From: Micromonospora sp. PLK6-60
GTDB lineage: Bacteria > Actinomycetota > Actinomycetes > Mycobacteriales > Micromonosporaceae
DNA: 64,000 bases
Assembly (NCBI RefSeq): GCF_019890675.1
Contig: NZ_JAIOAA010000006.1
Span: forward strand, 124,001-188,000
Direction: 5' to 3'
Within the stretch, counting starts at the first letter, position 1. Each line of letters begins with the position of its first letter. Below are positions 16,593 through 25,987 of the stretch, in pieces. The position numbers and the translations under genes were made by a program. Under the pieces are notes generated by a model. That model was given only the letters and a program-made list of their open reading frames with translations. It made no database searches and was not told the DNA's origin.

Positions 16593-19424
16593 TCAGGCGT
16601 GCTCGGCGGGACGCCGGCCCGGGTCGGGGCCGGGCTGGCGCGGGGCGGGACCGCCGCCGGCGCCGAAGCGGCCCGAGCCCACCGCAAGGTCGGGGTGCTC
16701 CACCCCGAGGGCCAGCACGGCCGCCTCCTCCAGGCCCAGTTCGCCGCCCTCGGCGTACGCCCGGTCGTAGTCGGTGTCGCCCAGCGTCCGGCGCAGCTCG
16801 GCCTGCCGTTCCCGCCAGTACGCGCCGTACAGCCCGGGGGTGGCCCGCATGGTCGCCCGCACGGTCTGGCCCGCGCCGAAGAGCCGGGCGGCGAGCAGCG
16901 GCTGGCCGCCCGCCGCGCAGCGCACCGCGATCGCGTTGACCGTGTCGCAGGCCCGGCCGTGGTAGCCGTGGCTCATCCGGGAGCGCAGCGCCACCACCAG
17001 GTGCTCGTGCGCGGCGATCAGGTCACCGCGGGCCAGCGCCACCATGCCGAGCAGCATGTCCACCGAGCGGCGGCCCCGTTCCACCGGCCGGGTCGCCTCC
17101 ACCGGTCGGGCCGCCCCGAGCAGCTCCGCCGCCTCGTCGAGGGCGCCCCGCCGCCACAGCAGCTCGGCCAGGTTGAACACGGCGAAGAGCGCGTCCCCGG
17201 CCACCTCCTGCTCGTACGCCCAGTCGATGACCTCCCGGCAGACCCGCTCCGCCTCGGCGAACTGCCCCAGGTCGATCAGGGGCGCCGCCCGGCCGGCCAG
17301 CACCCGGGCCAGCAGCCCGGCGTCGCCGGCCTGCCGGGCGGCCGCCTCGGCGCGCTGGGAGAAGCGCAGCTCCTCGGCGAACTCGCCGTCGGCCCCCGCG
17401 TGCAGCGAGTGCATGTGGTACGCCGCCGCCAGCTCCGCCTCCGGGATCGTCTCGCCGTGCTCCGCGATCCGCCCGTAGAGCCGGAAGAGCCAGAGCCGCC
17501 CCTCCCGGGCCAGCCCCCGCTCGCGCCACCAGTGGTCCAGCCCGCCGGCCAGCCGCAGCCCGGCCCGGGCGCTGCCCCCGGTGGCGCACCACCGCAGCGC
17601 CGCGCGCAGCTCGTCGGCGAGCGGGTCCAGGGCGTACAGCGAGAGGGTCACCGGCCGGCCGTCCGGGCCCAGGTGGGCCCGTTCCAGGGCGTGCGCGCAC
17701 CAGGCGACGTGCCGGTTGCGGGCGGCCTGCTCCTCACCGGCCTCGGCCAGCCGGCGACCGGCGTACGCCCGGATCGGGTCGAGCATCCGGTAGGTGCTGC
17801 CCGACGCCCGGGGTTCGGCCAGCACCATCGACTTGTCCACCAGCACCGACAGCGGGTCGAGCGGGTCCTCACCGAGCAGCCACTCCACGGTGGTCAGGTC
17901 CACCGGGCCGGCGAACACCGCCAGCCAGCGCAGCAGCCGCGACGCGCGCGGGCCCAGCGTGCGGTACGACCAGGTGACGGTCGCCTGCATGGTGAGGTGG
18001 CGTTCGCTGGCGGAGCGTTGCACCGCCCGGTGGGCCGGGGTCGGCGGGGTGGCCCCGGCCGCGGCGGCGGCCAGGTCCACCGTGTCCTGCTGGTTGCCGG
18101 TCCAGCCGGTCTCGGCGGGCGGCGGCTCGGGCACGTCCCGGCCGGCGTCCAGCACGCCGAGCACGTCGTCGAGGCGGGCGGCGAGCTGGCCCACGGAGAG
18201 CACCCGCAGCCGGGCGGCGGCCAGTTCTATGGCGAGCGGCAGGCCGTCCAGCCGGCGGACCACCCGCCGCAGGTCGGCGGACTCCGCCGGGTCCGGCTGG
18301 CGACCGCCCCGGGCTGCCGCCGTCCGGTCCAGCAGCAGCGCCACCGCGTCGCTCTCCGCGCCACCCGGCCCGACCTCGACCGACAGCGGCGGAATCCGCC
18401 ACACCACCTCGCCGGGCAGCCCGAACGGCTCCCGGGTGGTGGCGAGCACCCGGACCCCCCGGCCGCCGGCCAGCAGCCGGGAGATCACCTCGGCCGAGGC
18501 GGCGGGCTGCGCGTCGCAGGTGTCCAGCAGGATCAGCATCCGGCGGGCGGCCGCGTACTCGACCAGGGTGTCCACCATCGGGCGGCCGGGCTCCGGCCGC
18601 AGCCCGAGCACGGCGGCCACCGCGAACGCCACCAGCCCCGGGTCGGTCACGGTGGCGATGTCGACGAACCACACCCCGTCCGGGTACGCCTCGACCGCCC
18701 CGCAGGCCAGCTCCACGGCCAGCCGGGTCTTGCCGGTGCCGCCCGCGCCCAGCACGGTGACCAGCCGGTGCGCGTCGACCAGCGCGCGCAGCTCGGCCCG
18801 CTCGGTCTGCCGGCCGACGAACGTGGTGACCTGGGTGGGCAGGTTGTGCGCCACCGCGTCGGCGGTGCGCGGCCGGGGGAACTGCCGCTCCAGGCCCGGC
18901 GCCACCAGCTGGAACAGCCGTTCCCGGTCGTCGAAGCCGCGCAGCCGGTGCAGGCCCAGGTCCAGCAGGGACGCCCCGACCGGCAGCGGGTCCGCGTGCC
19001 GGGCGGTCGCCGCCGAGCAGAGCACCTGCCCGCCGTGCGCGGCGGCGGCGACCCGGGCCGCGCGGTGCACCTCCGGGCTGGCGTACTCCCCGTCGCGCGG
19101 CTCGGCCCACCCGGTGTGCAGCCCCATCCGGACCCGCGGGGCGGCATCCGGGGTGGGCCACTCGTGGTCGGCCAACGCCCGCTGGCCGTTCAGGCAGGCG
19201 GCCAGTGCCGCACCCGCGTCCGGGAAGGCGAGGAAGAACGAGTCGCCCTCGGTGAGCAGCTCGGCCCCGTCGGTGGCGACCAGCGTGCGGCGCAGCAACC
19301 GGCGGTGCTCGGCCAGCACCGGACGGTAACCCGCGCCGAGCATCTGGGCCAGCCGGGTGGAGCCCTCGATGTCGGTGAACACGAAGGTCACCCACCCGCT
19401 CGGGAGGTGGATCCCTGGCGACAT
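16593..19424 (-). CDS. Class III cyclase-like domain fused to NB-ARC ATPase and helical repeats
   Basis: 943 residues; the ATG at 19424 has GGAGGT 8 nt upstream. Residues 10-185 resemble a class III adenylate/guanylate cyclase: FVFTDIEGST with metal Asp18, LTEGDSFFLAF, VRMGLHTG. The usual transition-state motif VNxAAR reads VHRAARV, so the Asn is replaced by His. Residues about 215-480 are an NB-ARC/STAND NTPase (VLGAGGTGKTRLA, ILLDTCD, GLPLAIELAAARL), followed by TPR-like helices. Such proteins are signal-sensing switches in actinomycetes. No DNA-binding domain is visible. Cyclase activity is doubtful. Confidence 0.88.
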   Translation of the reverse strand: MSPGIHLPSGWVTFVFTDIEGSTRLAQMLGAGYRPVLAEHRRLLRRTLVATDGAELLTEGDSFFLAFPDAGAALAACLNGQRALADHEWPTPDAAPRVRMGLHTGWAEPRDGEYASPEVHRAARVAAAAHGGQVLCSAATARHADPLPVGASLLDLGLHRLRGFDDRERLFQLVAPGLERQFPRPRTADAVAHNLPTQVTTFVGRQTERAELRALVDAHRLVTVLGAGGTGKTRLAVELACGAVEAYPDGVWFVDIATVTDPGLVAFAVAAVLGLRPEPGRPMVDTLVEYAAARRMLILLDTCDAQPAASAEVISRLLAGGRGVRVLATTREPFGLPGEVVWRIPPLSVEVGPGGAESDAVALLLDRTAAARGGRQPDPAESADLRRVVRRLDGLPLAIELAAARLRVLSVGQLAARLDDVLGVLDAGRDVPEPPPAETGWTGNQQDTVDLAAAAAGATPPTPAHRAVQRSASERHLTMQATVTWSYRTLGPRASRLLRWLAVFAGPVDLTTVEWLLGEDPLDPLSVLVDKSMVLAEPRASGSTYRMLDPIRAYAGRRLAEAGEEQAARNRHVAWCAHALERAHLGPDGRPVTLSLYALDPLADELRAALRWCATGGSARAGLRLAGGLDHWWRERGLAREGRLWLFRLYGRIAEHGETIPEAELAAAYHMHSLHAGADGEFAEELRFSQRAEAAARQAGDAGLLARVLAGRAAPLIDLGQFAEAERVCREVIDWAYEQEVAGDALFAVFNLAELLWRRGALDEAAELLGAARPVEATRPVERGRRSVDMLLGMVALARGDLIAAHEHLVVALRSRMSHGYHGRACDTVNAIAVRCAAGGQPLLAARLFGAGQTVRATMRATPGLYGAYWRERQAELRRTLGDTDYDRAYAEGGELGLEEAAVLALGVEHPDLAVGSGRFGAGGGPAPRQPGPDPGRRPAEHA

Positions 19425-19601
19425 GCGTGGAACCTCCCGCCCCGTGACGTCGGGTACATGCTGCCCTATGTGCGCGCGGTTACGCATCGTGAGAACGGTC
19501 GGGCGGAATCCGCCCCATGGTCCCCTCGCCATCCTCGGCGAAGGCGTGGTCGGGGCCGCGCGCGGGGTACGGGCAGCGGTCGTTCGCCGGGGCCCGGAGG
19601 C

Positions 19602-19820
19602 TCAGCAGCCGCAGCCGCCGCCGCAGCACCCGCCGCCGGTCGGGGCGGGGCCGCCGCCGGGGACACCACCGCCCCGGCCGGTGACGGCCACCGTGGACAG
19701 CAGCTTGACGGTGTCACCGTGACCCTGCGGGCAGGACGCCGGCGCGCCGGCCTCCGACATCGGCCGGTTGACCTCGAAGGTGTCGCCGCAGGCGCGGCAG
19801 CGGAACTCGTACCGGGGCAT
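19602..19820 (-). CDS. FmdB-family zinc-ribbon protein
   Basis: 72 residues starting MPRYEFRCRACGDTFEV, the conserved FmdB opening. Zn ligands come from CRAC and a second CPQGH knuckle. The C-terminus is Gly/Cys-rich (GGGCCGGGCGC), common in actinobacterial members. The function of the family is unsettled; it has been linked to regulation of amidase genes. Confidence 0.88.
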   Translation of the reverse strand: MPRYEFRCRACGDTFEVNRPMSEAGAPASCPQGHGDTVKLLSTVAVTGRGGGVPGGGPAPTGGGCCGGGCGC

Positions 19821-19873
19821 GGCTCCAGGGTACGACCCGCCGGCGGGGAGTCTCTGTTCGACGGTGCTGCGGG

Positions 19874-20599
19874 CTACTTCGCGCCCAGCACCTCGCGCAT
19901 CCGGTTGATCTCCGCGGTCTGCTCCGCGATGACGCCGCCGGCCATCTCGTTGATGATGACGTCGACCCCGAGCGCCAGCGCCTCGCCCGCCATGTCGATG
20001 GCGCCCTGGTGATGTTCGATCATCATGCTGACGAACATCCGGTCGAACTCGGCCCCTCGGGCGGCGGCGAGCCGGTCCAGTGCCTCCGGTGACTGCATGC
20101 CACGCATCTCGTGCTGGTGCCGACCGCCGGAGTTCCGGTCCAGGCCACGGTCCGCCAGCCAGGTCTCCATCGTCTTGATCTCCGGCTCCTGGGCCGCCAC
20201 GATCCGGTCGGCCATGATCTTGAGTTGCGGGTTCTGACCCCGGTCCGCCACCAGCTTGGCCATCACGAGCGCCTGCTCGTGGTGGGGGATCATCATCGTC
20301 ACGAACCGGGTGTCGGCGTTGTTGTGCGGCCGCCGTGGCGCGGGTGTCAGCTCGTTGGCCGCGAGGGTCTTCGCCGGCTCACCCGGGGCCCCGGGCAGCA
20401 GCACCGGCGCGGTCACCTCCGGTGGGCGGGGCAGGGCGAGCGTTTCCGTCGGTTCGGGCTTCGCCGCCGGGCTCGGCTGGCCGTCCGGCCACCAGACGAC
20501 CGCCGCGACCCCGGCCGCCACCACCGCGAGCACGACCAACTCGATCAGCACAATTGCCCGCGATCGTCCGAGAAGAGCGCGAACCCGTTCATCTAGCAC
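19874..20599 (-). CDS. Membrane-anchored DUF305 protein
   Basis: 241 residues. GTG 20599 is preferred because an AGGAG lies 8 nt upstream; the open frame continues further without homology. Residues about 15-35 form a signal-anchor helix (IVLIELVVLAVVAAGVAAVV). The extracytoplasmic part holds two DUF305 halves, each with a paired-His motif: MMIPHHEQALVMAKLV and MMIEHHQGAIDMAGEAL. This four-helix, ferritin-like fold carries possible metal ligands (His, Met) and is found in copper-related proteins. Metal binding here is inference. Confidence 0.87.
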   Translation of the reverse strand: MLDERVRALLGRSRAIVLIELVVLAVVAAGVAAVVWWPDGQPSPAAKPEPTETLALPRPPEVTAPVLLPGAPGEPAKTLAANELTPAPRRPHNNADTRFVTMMIPHHEQALVMAKLVADRGQNPQLKIMADRIVAAQEPEIKTMETWLADRGLDRNSGGRHQHEMRGMQSPEALDRLAAARGAEFDRMFVSMMIEHHQGAIDMAGEALALGVDVIINEMAGGVIAEQTAEINRMREVLGAK

Positions 20600-20730
20600 A
20601 ACTCGACTCCTGCCGTCCGCCCGAGGATGGCCGGGATCGTAACGTGGCACCCCCTCGGCTCGGGAAGATCGAGACAGGGAAAAGACGCTATTGGTCCCCA
20701 CCTGCGGTTATTCGCGCCGCCGCGCCGCCA

Positions 20731-20749
20731 GAAGGTTTGCCTAACCGTG
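20731..20749 (+). promoter_or_regulatory. Iron-box-like (DtxR/IdeR) site
   Basis: The core AGGTTTGCCTAACC (20733-20746) differs by one base from AGGTTAGCCTAACC, the centre of the known 19-bp DtxR/IdeR/DmdR operator. It lies 104 bp upstream of the LVIVD gene and 131 bp upstream of the divergent DUF305 gene, so either could be iron-controlled. Confidence 0.5.
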
Positions 20750-20852
20750 ATCATTACCGGCAGGTTACTGTGATCCAGGTCACAATCTCGACCTCGAAGG
20801 GCAGTTATCGTCCCGGATACCCTGCTCAACCCCCTGACGAAGGGTTTCCCAA

Positions 20853-22622
20853 ATGTTCGAGCGAACCCCACAAGGGAGCCGGAGGCTGGCCATCACCGTG
20901 GCCGCAACAGGCGCCCTTCTTCTGAGCGGCATCGTGGCCGCGTCACCGGCGATCGGCGACACCGGATCCACCGACAGCACGGACGTCTGCGAGTCGTTCC
21001 GGGAGGCCGGAGACAACTTCGCTGAGTACTGCATCAGCGAGCAGGCCGCCGACACCGTGACGGCCGCGAACGTCATTCCGGGCGTCGACGAGATTTCCCA
21101 CAGCCCCAACCTGCGGCAGATCGCCAACTACCCCAAGTTCGGCGGGTTCGCGAGCGAGGGGGCGTACAACTCGGACCTGGCGTTCCAGGGCAACTACGTC
21201 TTCGCCGGCAACTACGAGGGCTTCAGCGTCTTCGACGTCAGCAAGCCCGACTCGCCCCAGGTCGTCAGCCAGGTGGTCTGCTCCGGCTCGCAGGGCGACC
21301 CGTCGGTCATGGGCAACCTGCTGTTCCTCGCGGTCGACCAGGTGCGGACCAACGACACGTGCACCAGCGCGGTCGGCTCCGTCGCCAACGCGGCCCACTG
21401 GGAGGGCGTCCGGATCTTCGACATCAGCGACAAGGCGAACCCGAAGTACATCAAGTCGGTCCGCACCGACTGTGGTTCGCACACCCAGACGCTGGTGCCG
21501 AGCAAGGACGGCAAGAGCGTCTACGTCTACGTGCAGTCGTACAGCCCGTCGGCCAGCGCCGCGTACTGCAAGACGCCGCACGACAAGATCTCGATCATCA
21601 AGGTGCCGCTGGACGACCCGACCGCCGCGTCCGTGGTGGCCACCCCGGTCCTCTTCCCGGGAACCACCGGCGCCAACTCCACCAGCGGATGCCACGACAT
21701 CACCGTCTACCCGGCACTTGACCTGGCCGCCGGTGCCTGCATGGGCGACGGCGTGCTGATGGACATCTCCAACCCGGAGGCGCCGCGCATCATCAGCCAG
21801 GTCCGGGACACGAACTTCGCGTTCTGGCACTCGGCCACGTTCAACAACGCCGGCACCAAGGTCATCTTCACCGACGAGCTCGGCGGCGGCAGCAGCGCGA
21901 TCTGCACCGCCAACTACCGGACCAACCAGGGCGCGGACGCGATCTACGACATCGTCGGGTCCGGCGACGACCGCAAGCTGGTCTTCAAGAGCTACTTCAA
22001 GATCCCGCGGCTGAACACCACCCGGGAGAACTGCGTCGCCCACAATGGCTCGCTGATCCCGGCGATGGGCCGCGACATCATGATCCAGGCGTGGTACCAG
22101 GGCGGCATCTCGGTGTTCGACTTCACCGACTCGGCCAACCCGGTCGAGATCGCCTACTGGGAGCGGGGCCCGCTCTCGGAGACCCGCAACATCCTCGGTG
22201 GTTCCTGGTCGACGTACTACCACAACGGCTACATCTACTCGAACGACATCCAGAAGGGCCTCGACGTCCTCAAGCTGGACGACCCGCGGACGAACAACGC
22301 CCGCGCGATCGCGTTCGACGAGCTGAACGTGCAGACCCAGCCCAGCTACCCGGCCTGCACCACCGTCCTGACCAACCGGCAGAACGGTGGGCTCGACATC
22401 AAGTCCGGCGTCACCTGCCTGGACGGGGTGACGGTCAACGGGGCGACCAAGGTCGCGCCGGGCGCCGGCCTGATCGCCTTCAACTCCACCCTCAACGGCT
22501 CGGTCAGCGCGAACGGCGCTTCCGTGGCGTCGATCGTGGAGAGCCGGGTGAACGGCTCGGTGGACGCCATCGGCGGCACCGTGCGGGACAGCGTGGTCAC
22601 CGGTTCGGTGAAGACGAGCTGA
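20853..22622 (+). CDS. Secreted LVIVD beta-propeller protein
   Basis: 589 residues from ATG 20853. The N-terminus has a Sec signal (RRLAITVAATGALLLSGIVAASPA). Residues about 85-480 contain LVIVD-type repeats that form a propeller, for example GNYVFAGNYEGFSVFDVSKPDSPQVV and GVRIFDISDKANPKYI. The last 80 residues are a separate low-complexity beta repeat (NGSVSANGA, NGSVDAIGG, TGSVKTS) resembling a small beta-solenoid. LVIVD proteins sit on the cell surface and have no assigned enzyme activity. Confidence 0.82.
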   Translation: MFERTPQGSRRLAITVAATGALLLSGIVAASPAIGDTGSTDSTDVCESFREAGDNFAEYCISEQAADTVTAANVIPGVDEISHSPNLRQIANYPKFGGFASEGAYNSDLAFQGNYVFAGNYEGFSVFDVSKPDSPQVVSQVVCSGSQGDPSVMGNLLFLAVDQVRTNDTCTSAVGSVANAAHWEGVRIFDISDKANPKYIKSVRTDCGSHTQTLVPSKDGKSVYVYVQSYSPSASAAYCKTPHDKISIIKVPLDDPTAASVVATPVLFPGTTGANSTSGCHDITVYPALDLAAGACMGDGVLMDISNPEAPRIISQVRDTNFAFWHSATFNNAGTKVIFTDELGGGSSAICTANYRTNQGADAIYDIVGSGDDRKLVFKSYFKIPRLNTTRENCVAHNGSLIPAMGRDIMIQAWYQGGISVFDFTDSANPVEIAYWERGPLSETRNILGGSWSTYYHNGYIYSNDIQKGLDVLKLDDPRTNNARAIAFDELNVQTQPSYPACTTVLTNRQNGGLDIKSGVTCLDGVTVNGATKVAPGAGLIAFNSTLNGSVSANGASVASIVESRVNGSVDAIGGTVRDSVVTGSVKTS

Positions 22623-22720
22623 CCGCTCACCAGCACCAGAGCTCCGGCCCGGCGGATCCCGCCGGGCCGGAGCCCGCTGTGGTACGGCCGGCAGGACCGG
22701 ATCTGCCACCCCGGGCGGAC

Positions 22721-24142
22721 ATGGGTGATACTCGACGAGTGGCGGACGGCGAAGACAGATCGACAGTTCGGCCCCTGCGACCGGCTACACCGCCCGATGA
22801 TCTCGGGGTCGCCCGCCCGGCGGTCCCGCGCCCTCGACGCTCCCCGCTGAAGCCCAGCACGCCGCCGGTCGCGGCCGACGCCGGGTCCGGTCCGCCGGAC
22901 GCCGGATCAGGTTCAGCCGTCGCCCGGACGGAACCGGCCGGTTCCCCGACGGCGCCGGAAACGGCCAGTGTCGCGACGGCACCGGAAGCGGCCGGCTCGC
23001 CGACGGCACCGGAAGCGGCCAGTCCTCCGACGGCACCGGAAGCAGCCGGGGTCGCGACAGTGCCGGAAGCGGCCGGTTCCCCGACGGCACCGGAAGCGCC
23101 CGGCTCGCCGACGGCGCCGAAAGCGGTCGGTGTCGCGCCGGCAGCGGCGGCGGCCGGGGGACGGCGGCGGCGGATTCCGTTCGCGCACGCGGTGCCGGTG
23201 CCAGCCCGGCGGCTGGCGCTGGGGGCGGGCCGGGCCACCCGCGCCTGGTCCGGCCGGCCGAGCGGGCGGGCCACGCTCGCCGGGCTCTTCCTGCTGCTCC
23301 TGGTCGGGGTCACCGCGGCGGCCGGCGCGCTGCTGGTGCCGGCGACCGCCGGGCGGCAGGTAGCCGCGGACGCCACCGTGACCACCCCGGTCGGCATACC
23401 GACGGGCAACGCCCTGCCACCGGCGACCGCCGCGCCACCGCCGGTCGCCGCGCCACCAGCGACCGCCGTGCCTCCGGGCGCGTCCGGGCCGGCGGGGCTG
23501 CCCGGGGCCACCGTGCCATCCGGCACGCCGCAGCCCACCGGGACGGTGGTCGGCCAGCCGGCGACCGGCAGGCCGGCGGACGCCCTGGCCATCTGGGCGC
23601 AGCAGGTCGGCGCCCGGACCGACATCTCCCCGGTGGCCATGCAGGCGTACGGCTACGCCGAGCTGGTCCTGGCCCAGACCCACCGCAGCTGCCAGTTGAG
23701 CTGGACCACGCTGGCCGCGATCGGCTACGTGGAATCCCGGCACGGGCAGGCCAACGGGGCGACGCTGAAGTCCACCGGCCGGGCCGAGCCGGAGATCATC
23801 GGTGACCCGCTGGACGGCCAGGGCGGCCGGTCGCTGATCCGGGACACCGACCGGGGCGCGCTGGACCGGGACACCACCTACGACCGGGCGATCGGCCCGA
23901 TGCAGTTCATCCCGACCACCTGGGAGCAGGTCGGGGCCGACGCGGACAACGACGGCCAGCGCGACCCGCACAACATCAACGACGCGGCCCTGGCCGCCGG
24001 CAACTACCTCTGCCAGGGCGGCCGGAACATGACCATCGCCGGTGACTGGTGGGGCGCGATCCTGTCGTACAACGACGTGCGCCGGTACGCGCAGGACGTC
24101 TTCGACAAGGCCAACGAGTACGGCCGGGCCAGCCGCACGTGA
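22721..24142 (+). CDS. Membrane-anchored lytic transglycosylase with nonapeptide repeats
   Basis: About 473 residues from ATG 22721; no clear ribosome site is seen, and GTG 22739 is an alternative. Residues 70-135 are Ala/Pro/Thr nonapeptide repeats. A single membrane helix follows at about 184-208 (LAGLFLLLLVGVTAAAGALL), then a Pro-rich linker. The catalytic SLT domain has Glu338 in GYVESRHGQ, the GPMQFIPTTW signature and YLCQGGRNM. It cleaves peptidoglycan glycan strands outside the membrane. The long repeat region lies on the cytoplasmic side if the helix is a signal anchor. Confidence 0.85.
   Translation: MGDTRRVADGEDRSTVRPLRPATPPDDLGVARPAVPRPRRSPLKPSTPPVAADAGSGPPDAGSGSAVARTEPAGSPTAPETASVATAPEAAGSPTAPEAASPPTAPEAAGVATVPEAAGSPTAPEAPGSPTAPKAVGVAPAAAAAGGRRRRIPFAHAVPVPARRLALGAGRATRAWSGRPSGRATLAGLFLLLLVGVTAAAGALLVPATAGRQVAADATVTTPVGIPTGNALPPATAAPPPVAAPPATAVPPGASGPAGLPGATVPSGTPQPTGTVVGQPATGRPADALAIWAQQVGARTDISPVAMQAYGYAELVLAQTHRSCQLSWTTLAAIGYVESRHGQANGATLKSTGRAEPEIIGDPLDGQGGRSLIRDTDRGALDRDTTYDRAIGPMQFIPTTWEQVGADADNDGQRDPHNINDAALAAGNYLCQGGRNMTIAGDWWGAILSYNDVRRYAQDVFDKANEYGRASRT
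22937..23125 (+). repeat. 27-bp in-frame tandem repeat, seven copies
   Basis: GACGGCACCGGAAGCGGCC or a close variant recurs at 22948, 22975, 23002, 23029, 23056, 23083 and 23110, exactly 27 bp apart, coding the nonapeptide AGSPTAPEA with changes such as ASVATAPEA and ASPPTAPEA. The frame is preserved, so copy number changes would alter only linker length. Confidence 0.9.
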
Positions 24143-24212
24143 CGTGACCGTTCGCACACATTTGGAGAAGCGGACACTTCCCCCGGGCAACGGTTGACGG
24201 CAAGCTAGACGG

Positions 24213-25259
24213 GTGATGGTGCGCGAGTGGGATCCACGGACGGCGTCGTCCGACGAGATCGCGTCGCTGCTGGACACGCTGAACGCGGTCCTCGCGGCCG
24301 ATCTACCGGAGGACCCGCCGTGGCGGGAGAGTTCGCTGCGGGAATACCTCTCCGAGGTGATGCCGGGCGAACGCCGGATCTCCTGGCTGGCCCAGGCCGA
24401 GCCGGATGCGGACGGCCGGCCCGGCGCTGTCCTGGGCCACGTCCAGGTGCTGCTGCTAGGCGGCATCGGCGTGCTGGAGGTGCTGGTGCGCCCGTCGGCC
24501 CGGCGCACCGGGCTGGGCCGGACGCTGGTCCGGCTGGCCGCCCGCCGGGTGTGGGACGAGGGCTTCCAGTCGATCGGGGTGGAGGTGGTCGGGGGCACCC
24601 CGGCGGTCGCCTTCTACGAGTCGCTCGGCTTCACCCGGGAATACGTCGAGACCCGCAGCGTGCTCGACCTGACCGCGGTGGACTGGCCGGCGCTGGCCGA
24701 GATGGCCACCGGCGTCGCGGCCGGCTACCACGTCGAGTTCCACCCGGGCGGGCCGCCGGAGGACCTGCTCGGGGCGTACGCGCGGGCCAAGGCCGAGGTG
24801 CGCGACGTCGACGACGGCGAGCTGCGCCCCAGCTCCTACGACCCGCAACGGTTGCGGGACAGCCTCGACACGCTGCACCGGCGGGGCATGAAGCCGTACA
24901 TCGTGCTGGCGCTGCACGAGCACTCCGGCGAGGTGGCCGGGCTGACCGAGGTGGTGGTGCCCGCGCAGCATCCGACCCGGGCCGACCAGTACGACACCAT
25001 CGTCGTGCAGGATCACCGCGGCTACGGCATCGACCGGGCCATCAAGGCACGGATGCTGCTGGAGCTGCGCTCCGCCGAGCCGGAGCTGGCCGAGGTGCAG
25101 ACCTGGAACGCGCAGGCCAACGAGGCGATGCTCAAGGTCAACGCCGAGCTGGGTTACCGGCCGGACCGGGAGTGGTGCGAATACAGCGTGGACGTGGCCG
25201 AGCTGGTGCACCGGCTGGACGCCGGCGCGGCCGGCCGGGACAACTGGTCCGCTCAGTAG
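24213..25259 (+). CDS. Two-domain GNAT acetyltransferase
   Basis: 348 residues, starting at GTG 24213 or ATG 24216. The N-terminal GNAT half has LEVLVRPSARRTGLGRTLVRLA (acetyl-CoA loop) and VAFYESLGF; the C-terminal half has a weaker version (VVQDHRGYGIDRAIKARML, NAEANEAMLKVNAELGY-like). Tandem GNAT proteins include mycothiol synthase MshD, but the overall sequence is not clearly MshD. The acceptor is unknown. Its stop overlaps the stop of the convergent XRE gene by 7 bp. Confidence 0.85.
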   Translation: MMVREWDPRTASSDEIASLLDTLNAVLAADLPEDPPWRESSLREYLSEVMPGERRISWLAQAEPDADGRPGAVLGHVQVLLLGGIGVLEVLVRPSARRTGLGRTLVRLAARRVWDEGFQSIGVEVVGGTPAVAFYESLGFTREYVETRSVLDLTAVDWPALAEMATGVAAGYHVEFHPGGPPEDLLGAYARAKAEVRDVDDGELRPSSYDPQRLRDSLDTLHRRGMKPYIVLALHEHSGEVAGLTEVVVPAQHPTRADQYDTIVVQDHRGYGIDRAIKARMLLELRSAEPELAEVQTWNAQANEAMLKVNAELGYRPDREWCEYSVDVAELVHRLDAGAAGRDNWSAQ

Positions 25260-25756
25260 TCCCAGCCGCGGGGGTCCGGCGGCGGCGGCGCGAAGCGGTA
25301 CTTCGCCACCCGCACCTCCCACTGGCTACGCCGCCGCCGCGCCGCCCGCTCCACGGGGCAACGATGGAACGTCTCCGGCGGCCGGGCCAGGCCGTAGATG
25401 TCGGCCCACCACTCCCCCGGCCTCGGGTCGAGGATCGTGTTCAGGTGGGACGGGTAGCGCCGGCCCGCGCCGTCCCGGATGTCCTCCCGGTCGCCCATCG
25501 GCTGGATCACGTGCCCGTCCGGGTCGACCACGGCGAGGCGTAGCCCCGCCGCGCCGAGGAGCTGTTCGAGCACGCGGAGGCTGGGGGTCATCTCGCCGGT
25601 CTCGACCCGGCCCACGGTCGACGGCGCCACGTGGGCGAAGCGAGCCATCTGCCGCTGGCCGAGCCCGGCGATGCGCCGTGCCCGGCGCACCAGGCCGGCG
25701 ATCGGGAAGGGACCGACGGTCGGCCCGGGGTCCGGAGGATCGAGTGCGGAAGCCAT
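25253..25756 (-). CDS. XRE-family helix-turn-helix regulator
   Basis: 167 residues. The HTH_3 domain lies at residues 20-75 (VRRARRIAGLGQRQMARFAHVAPSTVGRVETGEMTPSLRVLEQLL). The C-terminal part (HVIQPMGDREDIRDGAGRRYPSHL, EWWADIYGLARPPETFH) is a conserved actinomycete extension of unknown role. It converges on the GNAT gene with overlapping stops, so transcription of one may interfere with the other. Confidence 0.85.
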   Translation of the reverse strand: MASALDPPDPGPTVGPFPIAGLVRRARRIAGLGQRQMARFAHVAPSTVGRVETGEMTPSLRVLEQLLGAAGLRLAVVDPDGHVIQPMGDREDIRDGAGRRYPSHLNTILDPRPGEWWADIYGLARPPETFHRCPVERAARRRRSQWEVRVAKYRFAPPPPDPRGWDY

Positions 25757-25987
25757 GTCCCGGACCCTGCCCGCCGCGCCGCCCCGACGACAACCCCTGT
25801 GGAAAAACCTGTGGACAACCAGTGGCGAACGGTGGCGCCCTCCGCCACCCGCCCCCTACCTGCCGCCGCCCGCCGAGCCCTCGGCCTGCCCCACCCCGAC
25901 CTGCCTGAACGTCGGTCCGGCCGGACTTGGCCCGACCCGCCCCCGCCGTCGACCCGGCCCGACGAGCCCACCTCGACCACCCCTCCT

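Noticed and set aside
16599..20012. 1137-codon open frame opposite the cyclase-like/NB-ARC gene
   Set aside because: It is the antisense of a gene with clear domains; composition is Gln/Gly/Arg-rich and no domain is visible.
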